35,735 nt of DNA from Verrucomicrobiota bacterium (GTDB lineage Bacteria > Verrucomicrobiota > Verrucomicrobiia > Limisphaerales > JAEYXS01), in contig JAEYXS010000116.1 in assembly GCA_023431185.1 (NCBI GenBank), forward strand, positions 1 through 35,735, read 5' to 3'. Under the pieces are notes generated by a model that saw only the letters and a program-made list of their open reading frames with translations, was not told the origin of the DNA and ran no database searches. The translations under genes were made by a program, and so were the position numbers. Shown in pieces: positions 1 to 8,635 of this stretch (position 1 is its first letter; the number at the start of each line of letters is the position of its first letter).

Positions 1-1
1 C

Positions 2-112
2 GCCTGGCTGGGCAACTACCGCCGCCTGCTTATCCGCTGGGAATACCACCTCGAAAACTATCAGGCCTTCCTCCACCTCGCCGCCACCCTCATCCTCCTC
101 AAACATTTATGA
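2..112 (+). CDS. IS5-type transposase, C-terminal end (cut by window edge)
   Basis: An open frame runs from the window edge to a TGA at 110-112 and encodes 36 residues. The segment RWEYHLENYQAFLHLA followed by a leucine-rich tail is typical of the extreme C-terminus of IS5-family DDE transposases. The catalytic residues lie outside the window, so activity cannot be judged. No gene follows for 90 bases, and I could not identify the terminal inverted repeat with confidence. The assignment rests on this short tail motif only. Confidence 0.7.
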   Translation, partial: AWLGNYRRLLIRWEYHLENYQAFLHLAATLILLKHL

Positions 113-203
113 GATGGCTTCTAAGCAAATCAGAGATGTTACCGTGACTTTTCTGAAAGCGACGCCATTCATAGGTTTTGCTTTTCGGGTGTTAAACCAC
201 CCA

Positions 204-1733
204 CTACTGCTTGGCAAACACCATCGGCGCACTTGCATTCCCGAACCGGTTCACGGCGGTCAAGGCGATGGCATCCGCGCCATTGCCGCCGATGGCCTTC
301 ACTTTGGCTCGCGTGGTGCCGCTGCCGTAGACATGCGTTTCCCAGTTGTTCCCACGCTTCACCTGCAAGACCCAGTTCTGGATGGGATTACCCGGCTCGA
401 TGCTCCATTGGATCTCGATCTCGCCCGGGCCATTGCCGTTGCCATTCTGCACCAGCAGCTTCGGCCTCGGCGGCGTGCTCTGGCTGAGCCACGGTGAGGC
501 GGGCACCAATGCGTTATCTGTGTAGAACTTGCTGGTCAGCAGTTCCTGCACCTTGCCCTTGTTCGCGGCCAGCGGTTTGCTGTGCCACATCACATTGCCG
601 GTGGCGCCTTTCTGCTTGCGCGTGAGCTCCATCTGCTGCTGGAAATCCGTGAGGGGCCATTTATCGATGATCTTGTCCAGATTGTTGCCCGGCCATATGT
701 GCCGCTTCTGTTTGTTGACGCTTACCCACCAGTCGAGGAGCAGGGGATAGCTCTGTCCCGTCTCGCTCACGCCCCAGTAGAGCTGGGGCACATAATAATC
801 ACACCAGCCTTCCTCCAGCCACTTGCGGGAATCGGCGTACAGCTCCTTGTAAGCATCCAGGCCTTTCACTTCTTTCGGAAAGCCAGGCCGCCAGATGCCG
901 AAGGGACTGATGCCGAACTTCACCCAGGATTTCTCCTCCTTGACCATCTTGTAGAGTTTTTCCACGAAGATGTTCACGCTCTCCCGCCGCCAATCGTCCC
1001 GTTCCAATTTACCACCGCTTTTGCGATAGCGGGACCAGCTCACGTCATCCGGGAACTCCACCAGCTTCCCCTGAGCATCTTTCACCCGGTAGGGATAGAA
1101 ATAATCATCGATATGCACGCCATCGATGTCATAGCGTTTCAACACATCGCGGATAACTTTCAGCGAATACTCCTGCACATCGGGTTCGGACGGATCGAGC
1201 CACAGATACGTTCCGTAACGCTTCACCAACTCTGGGCGGGTCTTGCTGATATGCGTGCTGGCGACCGCGCCGGGCGAGGCGGTATTGCGTACGCGATAAG
1301 GATTGAACCACGCGTGCAATTCCAGTCCGCGCTCGTGCGCCTCTTGCACCGCGAACTCGAGCGGATCGTAATAAGGTTCGGGCGGCTTGCCCATCTCACC
1401 GGTGAGATACTCGGACCACGGCTCCAGCTTGGAAGCATACAGCGCATCGCACATCGGCCGTATCTGCAGGATCACGGCGTTCTGATTCAACTTCACCGCC
1501 AGGTCCAGCAGGGCGCGCAGTTCCTTTTGCTGCTCGCCGCTGGGCAATCCTTTTTTGGAAGGCCAATCGATGTTCGACACGGTGGCGATCCACACTCCGC
1601 GGAACTCACGTTCAACTGCGGGCGGCTTGATCTCCGATGGCTGATATGTGGCTGCACTGGCCGCAGCAGAAAAAAGGACGGAGGCGATCAGGCTGAGCCA
1701 CCAGTGATTTCGGGGGAGTGATTTCACGCGCAA
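204..1733 (-). CDS. Secreted GHL10-type glycoside hydrolase (DUF187)
   Basis: A 509-residue protein with a Sec signal peptide (hydrophobic stretch about 12-27 ending in ASAA). The body begins with REFRGVWIATVSNIDWP, the hallmark start of the glycosyl-hydrolase-like 10 (GHL10) TIM-barrel family. LHAWFNPYRV and DGVHIDDYFYPYR are the other conserved blocks; acidic residues in the second are candidate catalytic groups. Members are thought to cleave peptidoglycan-like or other polysaccharides outside the cytoplasm, but the exact substrate is not fixed by sequence. The C-terminal 90 residues look like a fibronectin-III-type beta sandwich. The start appears to be TTG at 1733, with a GTG two codons later at 1727 as alternative; no ATG lies before the signal peptide. 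It stands alone, divergent from the TfoX-type gene. Confidence 0.82.
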   Translation of the reverse strand: MRVKSLPRNHWWLSLIASVLFSAAASAATYQPSEIKPPAVEREFRGVWIATVSNIDWPSKKGLPSGEQQKELRALLDLAVKLNQNAVILQIRPMCDALYASKLEPWSEYLTGEMGKPPEPYYDPLEFAVQEAHERGLELHAWFNPYRVRNTASPGAVASTHISKTRPELVKRYGTYLWLDPSEPDVQEYSLKVIRDVLKRYDIDGVHIDDYFYPYRVKDAQGKLVEFPDDVSWSRYRKSGGKLERDDWRRESVNIFVEKLYKMVKEEKSWVKFGISPFGIWRPGFPKEVKGLDAYKELYADSRKWLEEGWCDYYVPQLYWGVSETGQSYPLLLDWWVSVNKQKRHIWPGNNLDKIIDKWPLTDFQQQMELTRKQKGATGNVMWHSKPLAANKGKVQELLTSKFYTDNALVPASPWLSQSTPPRPKLLVQNGNGNGPGEIEIQWSIEPGNPIQNWVLQVKRGNNWETHVYGSGTTRAKVKAIGGNGADAIALTAVNRFGNASAPMVFAKQ

Positions 1734-1811
1734 GTTTGATAAGTTGTGTTCCTGTCAAAGGCAAGCGCCATCGGCTTGACGGGCGTCTGCAGCCCCTCGA
1801 CCATTCTGCCC

Positions 1812-2180
1812 ATGGCCAAGAAAAATGAGTTCGTGGCGCACATCATCGAGTCACTGGCCGCTTGGGCACCGGTGACGGCCCGCAGCATGTTCGGCGGTTA
1901 CGGTATCTATCGCGAGGATCGCATGTTCGCGCTCGTCGCCTACGACACGCTCTACTTCAAGGTAGACGAAATCAGCCGCCCGGAATTCGAATCCGCCGGG
2001 TTGAGCCCCTTCACCTATGGTGAAAACCGCGTGGTCATGGCTTATTATCATCCGCCAGTGACCGCCTTGGACAATTCGCAGGAACTGGCCCTCTGGGCGG
2101 AGAAAGGGTGGCAGGCGGCTATGCGTGCCGCCGTCAAAACGAAGAAGAGACCGGCCAAACGGCCCAAGAAAGCCGTCTGA
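1812..2180 (+). CDS. TfoX/Sxy N-terminal domain protein
   Basis: A 122-residue protein made of a single TfoX N-terminal domain. The signature ARSMFGGYGIYREDRMFALV lies near residues 21-40, followed by LYFKVD and an aromatic-rich segment (VVMAYYHPP). The tail is lysine-rich (KTKKRPAKRPKK) and may bind nucleic acid. In gamma-proteobacteria full-length TfoX/Sxy controls competence genes with CRP. Stand-alone N-domain proteins are widespread and their role is unknown, so no competence function is claimed. An ATG at 1812 was preferred over an upstream frame extension to 1746, because the domain starts directly after MAKKNEFV. Confidence 0.8.
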   Translation: MAKKNEFVAHIIESLAAWAPVTARSMFGGYGIYREDRMFALVAYDTLYFKVDEISRPEFESAGLSPFTYGENRVVMAYYHPPVTALDNSQELALWAEKGWQAAMRAAVKTKKRPAKRPKKAV

Positions 2181-2298
2181 AGTCCCTGATGCCAATGAAG
2201 TTGCCGGTTTTTCTTGAACGCCAGGCCTTCGCCAACTGCCTAATCTTTGGCTCAATAAATTCTGGCCTGAGCGCGTCAGAAGAGTAAGCTTGAAAAAC

Positions 2299-3507
2299 AT
2301 GTCCATCATAGAGCGCACAGTCACGGTTAGCTGGCGTTGCCGCGTGCACTTCACGCAGCATGTCTTCGATCTGGGTAATACGACGCTGCGGGATACGCTG
2401 GCGGAGGCCGAACCGCAGAAGGTCCACAAGGCGTTCATCGTGGTCGATGAATCGCTGGCCAAGGCCCAGCCCGATCTGCTTAACCGTATCGAAGCATACT
2501 TCCGTGCACATGCGGACCGGCTGAAGCTCATGGGCTCACCGATGATCCTCGAGGGTGGCGAACGCGTGAAGAATTCCTACTTCCACGTCTCCGAGATCCA
2601 GTCCCACCTCGAACGGAATCATATCGACCGCCACTCCTATCTCATCGCCATCGGTGGTGGCGCGATCTTGGATGTCGTCGGTCTGGCGGCGGCCACGGCG
2701 CATCGCGGCGTCCGTCACGTGCGCATCCCCACGACGACCTTGGCCCAGGATGATTCTGGCGTGGGTGTGAAGAACGGCATCAATGCCTTCGGCAAAAAGA
2801 ATTTCATCGGCACCTTCTGTCCTCCTTACGCCGTCATCAATGACTTCTCGCTGCTTTCTTCCCTGCCGGAACGTGACAAGCGCAACGGCTATGTGGAGGC
2901 GGTGAAGGTGGCGCTCATCCGGGATCGCGAGTTTTTTGAACGCATCGAGAAAGACGCCGCTGCGCTCGCCCGCTTCGACGCGGAGGCCATGCGCCCGCTG
3001 ATCTATCGCAGTGCGGAACTGCATCTGAACCATATCGCCACGGGTGGCGATGCGTTTGAGTTCGGTTCGGCGCGTCCGCTGGATTTCGGTCACTGGGCGG
3101 CGCACAAGCTTGAGCAGGTCTCAGATTATCGCATCCGCCATGGTGAAGCGGTGGCGGTGGGTATTGCCCTGGACACCGTCTATGCGCGGCGCATGGGTTA
3201 TCTGGATGCCCAATCTTGCGAACGCGTGCTGACCCTGTTGGAGAAACTGGGCTTTGAGTTGTTCGCCAACGAACTCTTGCTCGCGGATGCCACTGGCAAT
3301 CTCGTGCTGTTGAATGGTCTGGAAGAATTTCGTGAACATCTCGGTGGTCAGCTCACGATCACCTTGCTGCGTGGTATCGGTGAAGGCTTCGAGACCCACG
3401 AGATGGTCCCCGCCAAGATTGTTGCGTCCATCCACGAATTGCAGGAACGTCAGGCCGTGCGCGAGCAGCGCATCATCCCGCTCGCGGGACGACAGAAAGC
3501 CTCATAG
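2299..3507 (+). CDS. eboD: EboD-like sugar-phosphate cyclase (3-dehydroquinate synthase family)
   Basis: A 402-residue member of the dehydroquinate-synthase-like cyclases, which use NAD and a divalent metal to cyclise sugar phosphates. The NAD-binding glycine motif IGGGAILD is at 118-125. Probable metal ligands are E200 (GYVEAVK), H265 (LDFGHWAAH) and H281 (RHGEAVAVG). The blocks DDSGVGVKNGINAFGKKNF and FGSARPLDFGHW match what I know of EboD rather than AroB, which has GHT or GHA at this place. EboD belongs to the ebo cluster, implicated in moving secondary-metabolite precursors to the periplasm; its product is not established. The ATG at 2299 was chosen over a TTG at 2290. Only 2 bases separate it from the GH18 gene, so co-translation is likely. 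It is the first gene of an operon that also holds an EboF-like gene. Confidence 0.8.
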   Translation: MSIIERTVTVSWRCRVHFTQHVFDLGNTTLRDTLAEAEPQKVHKAFIVVDESLAKAQPDLLNRIEAYFRAHADRLKLMGSPMILEGGERVKNSYFHVSEIQSHLERNHIDRHSYLIAIGGGAILDVVGLAAATAHRGVRHVRIPTTTLAQDDSGVGVKNGINAFGKKNFIGTFCPPYAVINDFSLLSSLPERDKRNGYVEAVKVALIRDREFFERIEKDAAALARFDAEAMRPLIYRSAELHLNHIATGGDAFEFGSARPLDFGHWAAHKLEQVSDYRIRHGEAVAVGIALDTVYARRMGYLDAQSCERVLTLLEKLGFELFANELLLADATGNLVLLNGLEEFREHLGGQLTITLLRGIGEGFETHEMVPAKIVASIHELQERQAVREQRIIPLAGRQKAS

Positions 3508-3509
3508 CC

Positions 3510-4451
3510 ATGAATCGTCGCCGCTTTATCGGTCTGACCGCAGCTCTAAGTGGTGGTCTGTTGACCGGGGCGGCTAAAGCGGCAGTTGGGAGCAAGCCTG
3601 CGGGATTTACGGTGGCCGGTTACCTGCCTGATTACCGGATCAGCGCCAAGAACCTTGCTCGTACGCAGCATCTTACCGACCTGATCGCCTTCTCCATTGA
3701 GCCGCGCGACACCGGCGATCTGGAGTTTCGCTCATGGGATGCCGGGGCTTTTGCCCTCCTGCGCAAGGCCCGTACCGATCATGGCTGCCGCCTGCTGGTT
3801 TGTCTGGGCGGTTGGGAACGCTCGGACGGGTTTCGTGCTGCGCTCAGTTCGGCCGAGGCCCGAGGCCGGTTGGTGCAAAACATCCGCACGCTCTGCGAAG
3901 AGGAAAAACTGGATGGCATAGACCTGGATTGGGAACACCCCAAAACCCTGGGTGAAGCCCGGGATTACGGCGTCTTCATGGAATTGCTCAGGCTGGCCCT
4001 CGGCCCAGGCAAGCTGCTCACGGCCGCTGTGGCGGTGGATCAGACTTGGTGGAGGGAAAGTGTCAATCATTTGGATCGTGTCCACTTGATGGCCTATGAT
4101 CAGCCGGGGCGTCACGCCACGGTGCAAGGTGCCGAAGCGGCCATCGACCGCTGGATTGATCATGGTGTGCCCGTCGGCAAACTTTGTCTCGGACTCCCTC
4201 TTTACGGACGAGGCATGACCCAGCGGGAACGGACCATGGCCTACAGCGACATGGTGAACAAACCCGATTTTCGCGCGGAATCGGATGAATGGGACGGGCT
4301 CTATTTCAACGGTCCTTCCACCCTTGCAGCCAAAGTGGCGCTCGCGAAAAAGAAAAAGCTGGGCGGCGTGTTCGTCTGGGAGATCGGTCAGGATGCCGAG
4401 GGGGACAAGTCCCTGCTGAAAGGCATCAAGGCGGCGGTGGCCAAGAGTTAG
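3510..4451 (+). CDS. Tat-exported GH18 family glycosidase
   Basis: A 313-residue single-domain GH18 (chitinase-like) protein. It starts with MNRRRFIGLTAALSGGLLTG, a twin-arginine signal, so it is probably exported folded. The GH18 catalytic signature DGIDLDWE spans 135-142, with E142 as the acid/base and D138 and D140 as helpers. The barrel motifs LLVCLGGW (about 95-102), VHLMAYD (191-197) and GGVFVWE (284-290) are all present, so the enzyme should be active. Chitin, peptidoglycan or another N-acetylglucosamine polymer is possible. The gene lies between eboD (2-base gap) and the EboF-like gene (87-base gap), and GH18 is not a usual ebo member. It is also a TIM barrel but lacks the xylose-isomerase-like features of EboE, so it is not a disguised EboE. 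Confidence 0.88.
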   Translation: MNRRRFIGLTAALSGGLLTGAAKAAVGSKPAGFTVAGYLPDYRISAKNLARTQHLTDLIAFSIEPRDTGDLEFRSWDAGAFALLRKARTDHGCRLLVCLGGWERSDGFRAALSSAEARGRLVQNIRTLCEEEKLDGIDLDWEHPKTLGEARDYGVFMELLRLALGPGKLLTAAVAVDQTWWRESVNHLDRVHLMAYDQPGRHATVQGAEAAIDRWIDHGVPVGKLCLGLPLYGRGMTQRERTMAYSDMVNKPDFRAESDEWDGLYFNGPSTLAAKVALAKKKKLGGVFVWEIGQDAEGDKSLLKGIKAAVAKS

Positions 4452-4538
4452 TGGAATTTTTCAATTGCTCAGGCCGGGTGGCGAGCTTTTCTCCTTTAGG
4501 TCATCTCCTGTTTCCCTCAACCTGCTGGTCATACATAC

Positions 4539-5927
4539 ATGACACGCACTGCCGTTATCAATGTCGTGGGGCTGACGGAAGGGCTCTTGGGCCAGCATAC
4601 GCCCAAGCTGAACGCCTTTCGGCAGCGGCATGTGTTGCGTCATGTCATCCCGGCATTCCCGGCGGTGACTTGCACGGCGCAGACGGATTATGTCACCGGC
4701 AAGACCCCGCATGAGCACGGCATCGTGGCGAATGGCTGGTATAGCCGCGAACTGGCCGAGGTGCAGTTCTGGAAACAATCCAACCACGTAGTGCAGGCCG
4801 CCAAGCTCTGGGACCACCTGCGCTCGGAGGTGTCCGGCTTCACCTGCGCGAAACTTTTCTGGTGGTATAACATGTATGCGAGTGTGGATTACTCCATCAC
4901 GCCCCGCCCGATGTATCCCGCCGATGGCCGCAAATTTTTTGACATCTACACCTGGCCATACTCCATCCGTACGGAGATCAAGCAGGAGCTGGGTGAATTT
5001 CCTTTCGCGGGCTTTTGGGGGCCTGCCGCCGGGCTCGATTCACCTCAGGGCAAGGCCGACTGCGTCTCGCGCTGGATCGCTGAATCCGCGAAGTGGACGG
5101 AGAAGAAATATCAACCCACGCTGAGTCTCGTCTATCTGCCGCATCTGGATTACAACCTCCAACGCCTCGGCCCGAATGATCCCCGCATCGTCCGCGATCT
5201 TGCGGAGATAGACGCCATCGTCGGCGACCTCATCGCGTTCTACGAATCGCGCCAGATCCGGCCTTTGATTGTTTCCGAATACGGCATCACGCCGGTGACC
5301 CGGGCTATCCATCTCAACCGCCTGTTTCGTCAACAAGGCTGGCTCACGGTGAAAGAGGAGCTGGGCCTGGAACTGCTCGATGCCGGTGCGAGCAAGGTCT
5401 TCGCCGTGGCGGATCATCAGGTCGCTCACATCTATGTGAATGATCATTCGCTTTTGAGTGCCGTGCGGACTTTTCTGGAAAAACAGGAGGGCATCGCCCA
5501 TGTGCTGGATGAAGCGGGCAAGATCGCGCATGGCATCAACCATCCGCGCGCGGGCAACCTCATCGCCGTGTCGGATGAAGATGCGTGGTTCACCTATTAT
5601 TATTGGCTGGATGATGCGAAAGCGCCGGACTTTGCCCGTACCGTGGACATTCATCGCAAGCCCGGCTATGACCCGGTTGAACTATTTCTCGATCCACAGA
5701 TTCCGGCAGTGAAGCTCAAGATCATCTGGCGTCTCCTGCAAAAGAAACTCGGCTTCCGTATGTTGATGGATGTCATCCCGCTGGACGCCAGTCTGGTGAA
5801 AGGCTCACACGGTTGCCGACCGAAATCGAAAAAGGACTGGCCGGTGGTGATGGGAGCGGCGACGACGACGGAGGATTTGAAATCAACGGATCTTTACTCG
5901 GTCATCCAGAACGCTGTGCTAAGTTAG
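4539..5927 (+). CDS. eboF: EboF-like phosphodiesterase/phosphatase (alkaline phosphatase superfamily)
   Basis: A 462-residue protein of the nucleotide pyrophosphatase/alkaline phosphatase superfamily. The N-terminus NVVGLTEGLLGQHTP is followed by PAVTCTAQTDYVTGKTPHEH (about 41-60), where T44 aligns with the nucleophilic threonine of NPP enzymes. The segments PHLDYNLQRLGP and VADHQVAHIYV supply further probable metal ligands. The ending SHGCRPKSKKDWPVV is characteristic of the group. There is no signal peptide, so it should act in the cytoplasm. I recognise it as EboF-like from the N-terminal block and the general layout; the family's substrate is unknown. It starts 87 bases after the GH18 gene, and the PP2C gene follows 4 bases after its stop. 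Confidence 0.78.
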   Translation: MTRTAVINVVGLTEGLLGQHTPKLNAFRQRHVLRHVIPAFPAVTCTAQTDYVTGKTPHEHGIVANGWYSRELAEVQFWKQSNHVVQAAKLWDHLRSEVSGFTCAKLFWWYNMYASVDYSITPRPMYPADGRKFFDIYTWPYSIRTEIKQELGEFPFAGFWGPAAGLDSPQGKADCVSRWIAESAKWTEKKYQPTLSLVYLPHLDYNLQRLGPNDPRIVRDLAEIDAIVGDLIAFYESRQIRPLIVSEYGITPVTRAIHLNRLFRQQGWLTVKEELGLELLDAGASKVFAVADHQVAHIYVNDHSLLSAVRTFLEKQEGIAHVLDEAGKIAHGINHPRAGNLIAVSDEDAWFTYYYWLDDAKAPDFARTVDIHRKPGYDPVELFLDPQIPAVKLKIIWRLLQKKLGFRMLMDVIPLDASLVKGSHGCRPKSKKDWPVVMGAATTTEDLKSTDLYSVIQNAVLS

Positions 5928-5931
5928 GGAC

Positions 5932-6540
5932 ATGCAGGCATTCATCGCGTCAGATTCATCCCGGAAGAATTCGGAGGATAGGGGAGAGATCTTTTATGTG
6001 CCAGGTGGATTATGCATGGCGATCGCAGATGGGGCAGGCGGCATATCTGGCGGTGCAGAAGCAGCGGCCATGTTCATCGAGGTTGTCCGGCAATCAGCTG
6101 CATCGTTGGATTCTCGCGGAGGTCTGGCTGGATTGATGATGGGCCTGGATGGCCGGATGGCTGATGATCCGCAGGCTGGTGAAACTACCGGTATCATTGT
6201 CAGCCTGCGCCCGGATAAATTGATCGGTGCCAGTGTGGGTGATTCTGCCCTATGGCTGTTCAACGGTTCTACCCGCCAGGAACTGACGGCGGGTCAGTCT
6301 CGCAAGCCACTGCTTGGTTCCGGTTCAACGATGCCACATATCTTTACCCATGAAGTTCCAGCAGGAACACTGGTCATCGCGACCGATGGGTTGTGGAAGT
6401 ATACCGGTATTGAAACAATCCACCAAACAGTCAGGGAAACCGATTCTTCCAAGTTAGCATGGAAACTTGTTGATTTAGTCCGTCTTAGGTCTGGCACACT
6501 GCCGGACGATACGTGCGTCATTACCTGCACGGTTCCCTGA
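5932..6540 (+). CDS. Short PP2C-type Ser/Thr phosphatase
   Basis: A 202-residue protein with the PP2C metal-binding motifs in order: NSED (13-16), IADGAGG (31-37), ETTG (84-87), VGDSALW (102-108), ATDGLWKY (150-157) and PDDT (191-194). These bind two Mn/Mg ions and indicate an active phosphoserine/threonine phosphatase. At 202 residues it is shorter than the usual 230-270 and lacks sensor or membrane domains, so it is cytosolic. The start lies 4 bases after the EboF-like stop, so the two are probably co-translated. No kinase gene is nearby, so its target is unknown. The gene converges on the YSC84-type gene, with a terminator between them. Confidence 0.85.
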   Translation: MQAFIASDSSRKNSEDRGEIFYVPGGLCMAIADGAGGISGGAEAAAMFIEVVRQSAASLDSRGGLAGLMMGLDGRMADDPQAGETTGIIVSLRPDKLIGASVGDSALWLFNGSTRQELTAGQSRKPLLGSGSTMPHIFTHEVPAGTLVIATDGLWKYTGIETIHQTVRETDSSKLAWKLVDLVRLRSGTLPDDTCVITCTVP

Positions 6541-6573
6541 AAAGCAAAAGACCGCAGCCTGAAGTGGCTACGG
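6541..6573 (-). terminator. Rho-independent terminator for the YSC84-type gene
   Basis: Read on the reverse strand, CCGTAGCC and GGCTGCGG pair around the 6-base loop ACTTCA (forward 6552-6559 with 6566-6573, one mismatch). TCTTTTGCTTT follows at once. It ends transcription from the reverse-strand gene and may also work weakly for the PP2C operon. Confidence 0.65.
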
Positions 6574-6603
6574 CCTGTGATTTGCAATTACTTGGAAGGC
6601 GAA

Positions 6604-7302
6604 TCATTCCTTTTTCGCCTTGGCGTGTTTCTCCAGTATTTCCGCCAGTGCCATGGAAGTCTCCGTCGGTTCCACCTTCTTCTTGAAGAGGATCTCTTCC
6701 ACGATGAGGTACTCTCCGTAATAGCGCATGTTGTCCTTCTCGTTCGGCGAGACCGCGCCGCCCTTGATGGTGGCACCGCCATAGAGCCCCTTGGTGTCGG
6801 AGTAGATCAGCACCGCCTGATCATCTTCCCGATACGTTTCTCCGGCATCGGTGCTGGAATCGCCCGCGGTGCCTTGCGCTTCGCCGCCGAATTCACCGGC
6901 GTGATCCACCAAGGAACGCACTGCGTTCGTGTTCATCAACAGCATCACCATGAAAGTGTGCTGTCCGCCGACCTGGAAGCCGATGCTGCCTTCATTCGCA
7001 TTATAGAAAGCAGGCGCACCCCACTCTTTGGTCTTTTGATCGCGGACCATGGCTATCCCTGCACCACCCTGAAAGCCGAAGATGAAACCGGCCTTGGTGC
7101 GGTCCAGCAGCACGATGCCTTGGGCGCTCTCCAGGAGTTTGGCCGGGATGGCCTTGTCCGGCTTCGCCTGCATCGCCTCGAACTTCGCCGTGAGCTTGCG
7201 AATGCGGTTGTCGAGCTCGGCTTTGTCTGTCGCCATGGCCGAACCAGCCATCAGCCCGAAAACCGCCAGACTCAGAATCAGCTTAGATAGGTTCATTTTC
7301 AT
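6604..7302 (-). CDS. Secreted YSC84/SYLF-domain lipid-binding protein
   Basis: A 232-residue protein with a cleavable signal (MKMNLSKLILSLAVFGLMAGSAMA) and one YSC84-like (SYLF) domain. Visible family motifs are LLESAQGIVLLDRTKAGFIF, FQGGAGIAMVRD, APAFYNANEGSIGFQVGG and GLYGGATIKGG. SYLF domains bind phosphoinositides in eukaryotes. Bacterial versions are secreted or lipid-associated with an unclear role. The open frame continues 87 codons upstream, but the signal peptide fixes the start at 7302, or 7296 if the second Met is used. About 220 bases of non-coding sequence precede it, leaving room for its own promoter. Confidence 0.85.
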   Translation of the reverse strand: MKMNLSKLILSLAVFGLMAGSAMATDKAELDNRIRKLTAKFEAMQAKPDKAIPAKLLESAQGIVLLDRTKAGFIFGFQGGAGIAMVRDQKTKEWGAPAFYNANEGSIGFQVGGQHTFMVMLLMNTNAVRSLVDHAGEFGGEAQGTAGDSSTDAGETYREDDQAVLIYSDTKGLYGGATIKGGAVSPNEKDNMRYYGEYLIVEEILFKKKVEPTETSMALAEILEKHAKAKKE

Positions 7303-7523
7303 ACAGCTATTTAGTGCAGCCATTGTGCCAACGTTTGGAGAATGCACGAATGGCTGTAACACATTGTATTGGAACAGGTTGATGCAATTGTCAGATTTGT
7401 AATAAGACCGACAAAAGGCGATAGCGACGTGCATTTTGCATGAACTGGCAAAACGAAGAGTTGGGAGAAAGACTATCCCATGAAGGAAGGGCAATCGTTG
7501 AATCTGGCCAATCGGCCAAACGA

Positions 7524-8633
7524 TTAAATCGTCAGCATCCGCTCCCGCCCGCGCACGAGCCATTTCGTGACTGCCCGCCCGTTCTCAATCACCACCACGG
7601 AACCATGTAGCGCTACCGTCGGGCAGATGTGGCGAGGTATGCCGTAGAGGCAATTGCCCACGGCGAACTCATGTGCCCGGGCGGTTTCAATCACCAGATG
7701 TTCCTCGCTCTGGCTGATGGCGTTTGCGTCGGGCAATTGCGGAAAGAACACGCGCGGATGCGGGTTCTCGGCGGCGACCGCTTTGTGCCCGAGGTCCAGG
7801 CAGAGCCGGTTCTCGCCGGGTTTGCTGATCACGCGTGTGAGCAACACCGCTGCGACTTGGAAATCCAGATCCTTGAAGCGATTCCCGTAGCCGAAATCCC
7901 AGAACACATACGTGCCCGGGCTGCACTCGCGATCGGGATGCTTCGCATGGATCGGGAAACTCGGCGTGCCACCGGCCACCAAGCGTGGTACCGGCAAGCC
8001 TTCCGCCTGCAACTTCGCGCGCAAGGCCAGCACGGGAGCCATGCCATCATCGCAAGCCTTTGTCCGCTCCGCGAGGTCTTCGATGTGCAGATGCCCGTCA
8101 TACGCATGCAACCCATCCGCACTGATCCCCGGAGAATTTGCGAGGGCACGATACAATACTGCCGCCCGCTCATCGGCTGGCACGCCCGTGCGATGCATCC
8201 CGCAATCGATATCCAACAACACCGGAATCTTCACACCCGCTTGCACTGCAGTTGCAGAAAGCTGTTTCAATGCATCCGCATCATCCACAATCGTGCGAAA
8301 CGTTATCTGTGGAAAACGCCGGATGAGTTCTATGAATCGCGCCACATTCGGGCCGACCGGCTGATAGGAGAGCAACACATCCTTCATGCCATTGCCGGCT
8401 GCCAGCTCTGCTTCTGCGATGGTCGCCGCCTTGCATTGCGTGACACCCGCTTGCACGTGCATCTGCACCAGTTCCCCGAGCTTGTGCGTCTTGATGTGCG
8501 GTCGTAGCCGCGGCGGTCCACCGGTCATCGCCAGCACACGTTCCAAGTTTGCCTTGGAGCGTGCGGGATAAACCAAGAGCGAGGGCGAAGGGATCTCCGC
8601 CACGTTCTCCACGATGAACCAGTCCGTGCTCAT
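7524..8633 (-). CDS. PLP-dependent D-serine dehydratase / D-threonine aldolase family enzyme
   Basis: A 369-residue fold-type III PLP enzyme with an alanine-racemase-like barrel. The cofactor lysine is K48 in RPHIKTHK (44-51). The phosphate/substrate region includes VLLDIDCGMHRTG and GLHAYDGHLH. The C-terminal metal site reads RHICPT, giving H335 and C337. As I recall, D-threonine aldolases carry His-x-Asp here, while zinc D-serine dehydratases (DSD1 type) carry His-x-Cys, so dehydration of D-serine or a similar D-amino acid is the better guess. The start is 2 bases after the stop of ridA, a gene whose product clears the enamine intermediates such enzymes release. No signal peptide is present. 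Confidence 0.82.
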   Translation of the reverse strand: MSTDWFIVENVAEIPSPSLLVYPARSKANLERVLAMTGGPPRLRPHIKTHKLGELVQMHVQAGVTQCKAATIAEAELAAGNGMKDVLLSYQPVGPNVARFIELIRRFPQITFRTIVDDADALKQLSATAVQAGVKIPVLLDIDCGMHRTGVPADERAAVLYRALANSPGISADGLHAYDGHLHIEDLAERTKACDDGMAPVLALRAKLQAEGLPVPRLVAGGTPSFPIHAKHPDRECSPGTYVFWDFGYGNRFKDLDFQVAAVLLTRVISKPGENRLCLDLGHKAVAAENPHPRVFFPQLPDANAISQSEEHLVIETARAHEFAVGNCLYGIPRHICPTVALHGSVVVIENGRAVTKWLVRGRERMLTI

Positions 8634-8635
8634 GT

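Noticed and set aside
582..1721. 379-codon open frame on the forward strand opposite the GHL10-type gene
   Set aside because: It mirrors the codons of a clear family member on the other strand, has no recognisable motif, and starts within the real gene.
3510..4451. The GH18 gene as a divergent EboE
   Set aside because: It has the exact DGIDLDWE catalytic motif of GH18 and a Tat signal; no xylose-isomerase-like metal residues are seen.
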